Positions 62,263 through 64,000 of a DNA stretch of 64,000 nucleotides are shown here, piece after piece (the first letter of the stretch is position 1; the number at the start of each line of letters is the position of its first letter). The notes under the pieces were generated by a model that saw only the letters and a list, made by a program, of their open reading frames with translations, was not told the origin of the DNA and searched no databases. The translations under genes and the position numbers were made by a program. The DNA is from Lysobacter soyae (lineage in GTDB: Bacteria; Pseudomonadota; Gammaproteobacteria; Xanthomonadales; Xanthomonadaceae), in NCBI RefSeq assembly GCF_019551435.1, contig NZ_CP080544.1:186001-250000 (forward strand). Direction: 5' to 3'.

Positions 62263-63742
62263 ACGACAACGCTTCCATCCAGTGCGCCTGCGTGATGTGA
62301 TCGGTGCCGGCCAAATCGGCAATCGTGCGCGCCACCCGAATCACGCGGTGGCTCGCGCGCGCCGATAGCCGCAAACGTTCGCCCGCTGCGTGGAAACCCG
62401 GGGCGTCTGCCATTTGCGCTGTGCAATGGTGCGTGAGTGCGTCCCCTTGCAGGCGGGCGTTCGGAAATCCCTGTCGTTGCAATTGAAGATCGCGTGACCG
62501 GATGACTCGGGCACGAATGTCCGCGCTGGATTCACCGCGAGCGTGCGCGCCATGCAGTTCAGCCGCGCTGATGCGCGACAACGACACGTGCAGATCAATC
62601 CGATCCAACAAAGGACCTGAGACTTTCGCGCGGTAGCGTGCGATGGCATCCGGCATGCAGGCGCAACGTTGCGACGGATCGCCGGCATGGCCGCAGGGAC
62701 AGGGATTCATGGCCGCAATCAATTGAAAGCGCGCCGGATAGGTCAATTGTTTGGATGCGCGCGCGATGTGCACCACGCCTGACTCCAACGGTTCACGCAG
62801 GCATTGCAGGGCATGGCGGCTCCATTCGGTGAACTCGTCCAAGAACAACACGCCGTTGTGCGCCAGCGATACTTCGCCGGGGCGGGGATCGCTGCCCCCG
62901 CCGATCAGCGCCACCGCACTTGCCGTGTGGTGGGGCGAGCGGAACGGGCGCCGTCGCCACGGTGCGCTGGGGTCGGCATGGCTGGACAAGGACGCGATCG
63001 CCGCGGTCTCCAAAGCTTCGGCATCGCTGGCGAGCGGCATGATCCCCGGCAGCCGCGCGGCCAGCATGCTTTTGCCACAGCCCGGTGGGCCGGCAAAGAG
63101 CACATGGTGTTCACCCGCGGCAGCAATTTCCAATGCGCGTCGCGCCGACCATTGCCCGTGCACATCGGCCATGTCCGCGAACGTGTTGTCATCTCCGCTG
63201 ACGCAGCGCGCAGGCAAGGCCGGTGCCGGTGCGTTGCGTTTGAGTTGATCGACCAGCGCGCGCAAATCGGTTGCAGTGCGAATATCGGCCACTTCACAGA
63301 GCGCGGCCTCAACGGCGTTGGCGCTCGGCACCACCAACTGCCGTTTGGATTGGACGCTGGCCAATGCCGCAGGCAACACGCCCCGTATCGGTTTTAGATC
63401 GCCGGTCAGTCCGAGCTCGCCCATGAACTCGCGCCCGCGCAAGCACTTCTCCGGCAGCTGACCGGAGGCCACCAAAATGCCCAAGGCAATCGGCAGGTCA
63501 AAGGCGCCGCCTTGTTTGGGCAAATCGGCCGGCGCAAGATTGACCGTGATGGCGCGCGCCGGAAAGTCGAACTGCGCACTGGCGAAGGCGGCGCGCACAC
63601 GATCTTTGGATTCGCGTACCGCCGCCTCGGGCAGGCCGACGATGGACATGCGCGGCAAACCGCCGCCCAAATGCACTTCGACGGCCACTTCAGGCGCACG
63701 CACCCCCAAGCGCGCACGACTGTGCACGACGGCCAAAGCCAT
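62246..63742 (-). CDS. comM: ComM/YifB, Mg-chelatase-like AAA+ helicase
   Basis: A 498-residue AAA+ protein that promotes branch migration during integration of transforming DNA. N-terminal Lon-like fold (VEVHLGGGLPRMSIVGLPEAAVRESKDRVRAA), Walker A in FAGPPGCGKSMLAARLPG, PFRSPHHTASAVALIGGG, Walker B in HNGVLFLDEFTEW, and the zinc-like MNPCPCGHAGDPSQRCAC motif. C-terminal Mg_chelatase_C domain with LSARASHRVIRVARTIADL. Presence suggests, but does not prove, natural competence. Confidence 0.95.
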   Translation of the reverse strand: MALAVVHSRARLGVRAPEVAVEVHLGGGLPRMSIVGLPEAAVRESKDRVRAAFASAQFDFPARAITVNLAPADLPKQGGAFDLPIALGILVASGQLPEKCLRGREFMGELGLTGDLKPIRGVLPAALASVQSKRQLVVPSANAVEAALCEVADIRTATDLRALVDQLKRNAPAPALPARCVSGDDNTFADMADVHGQWSARRALEIAAAGEHHVLFAGPPGCGKSMLAARLPGIMPLASDAEALETAAIASLSSHADPSAPWRRRPFRSPHHTASAVALIGGGSDPRPGEVSLAHNGVLFLDEFTEWSRHALQCLREPLESGVVHIARASKQLTYPARFQLIAAMNPCPCGHAGDPSQRCACMPDAIARYRAKVSGPLLDRIDLHVSLSRISAAELHGAHARGESSADIRARVIRSRDLQLQRQGFPNARLQGDALTHHCTAQMADAPGFHAAGERLRLSARASHRVIRVARTIADLAGTDHITQAHWMEALSFRPIQ

Positions 63743-63756
63743 GATGGCGGGCGACC

Positions 63757-64000
63757 TTAGTGGGCGAAATTCTGGGTGTTGGCGTCGTCGTCGCCGCGTT
63801 CGATTTCGGCCAGGCGGCGCTCGAGCATCTCGATCTTTTCGCGCGTGCGCAGCAACACCGCGCGCTGCACTTCAAACTCTTCGCGCGTCACGAGGTCCAG
63901 CTTCGCCAAGCCGGATTGCAACACCGCTTTGAAGTTTTGCTGCAGTTCTTCACGGTTCTCGCGCACTCCCGGCGGCAACAAATTGCCGAGGCGGCGGGCG
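63757..64000 (-). CDS. ubiK: ubiquinone biosynthesis accessory factor UbiK (BMFP), 3' part
   Basis: The frame runs off the window end, so the first few residues are missing; the TTG at 63981 is internal, since the family begins about 20 residues earlier with a segment ending ARRLxNLxPPG. Visible: LVTREEFEVQRAVLLRTREKIEMLERRLAEIE, the diagnostic BMFP coiled coil. UbiK binds UbiJ and assists the aerobic steps of ubiquinone synthesis. It sits 14 bases upstream of comM on the same strand. Confidence 0.9.
   Translation of the reverse strand, partial: ARRLGNLLPPGVRENREELQQNFKAVLQSGLAKLDLVTREEFEVQRAVLLRTREKIEMLERRLAEIERGDDDANTQNFAH

Overview
The window reads as a continuous stretch of a proteobacterial chromosome, most likely a gammaproteobacterium of the Lysobacteraceae (Xanthomonadaceae) or a close relative. 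The pointers are gene content and style: a single mla operon that also carries mlaA, a fused indolepyruvate:ferredoxin oxidoreductase-type enzyme, a monomeric NADP isocitrate dehydrogenase, a DUF2239 gene, a class I tetrameric-type glycyl-tRNA synthetase (glyQ, glyS), a perfect CRP/Clp-type operator, and several genes whose -10 box lies only a few bases before the start codon. GC looks to be near 60%. I cannot name the genus. There are no rRNA or tRNA genes, no CRISPR array, no transposase and no phage module.

Layout. 1-5140: 3' end of rmuC, then the convergent mlaFEDCBA lipid-transport operon. 5.2-9.1 kb: a conserved small protein, folE, a thioredoxin-reductase-like flavoprotein, a DUF2239 gene behind a promoter with a palindromic operator, and an MFS exporter. 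9.2-14.2 kb: an M61 peptidase, two different L,D-transpeptidase-type envelope enzymes, three small membrane proteins. 14.2-21 kb: the 1231-residue fused 2-oxoacid oxidoreductase, then divergent ParA-like ATPase, SixA and a phospholipase D lipoprotein. 21-27.6 kb: an aldehyde reductase coupled to a lone HisB-N phosphatase, the serA / D-2-hydroxyglutarate dehydrogenase pair, a 746-bp stretch with no confident gene, a hotdog thioesterase and cytochrome c5; two paralogous small proteins of a family I do not recognise sit at 21.1 and 26.4 kb. 27.7-36.9 kb: hydrolase-zapE-queF operon, LysM protein, lipoprotein, icd, a secreted methyltransferase-like lipoprotein, rluE-like pseudouridine synthase, a soluble receiver-kinase. 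37-44.6 kb: hrpB, tatD and a two-gene RND efflux system. 44.6-51.5 kb: a small secreted protein, glyS, glyQ, a glutamine amidotransferase, a membrane protein and a K+/H+ antiporter. 51.5-62.3 kb: a secreted 3-hydroxybutyrate-oligomer hydrolase, a LuxR-type response regulator, an alpha/beta hydrolase, a transporter-fused hybrid histidine kinase, a TonB-dependent receptor and a GntP-family permease. 62.2-64 kb: comM and the 3' part of ubiK.

How the genes work together. Most are housekeeping. The best candidate for a linked accessory system is 51.5-62.3 kb: I infer a locus that senses, degrades and imports 3-hydroxybutyrate oligomers or a similar carbon source. Its two divergent promoter regions, 7 kb apart, share an exact 12-base motif that could be the target of the locus's own response regulator. 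The second most novel signal is the pair of small paralogues, one of them behind a perfect CRP/Clp-type site.
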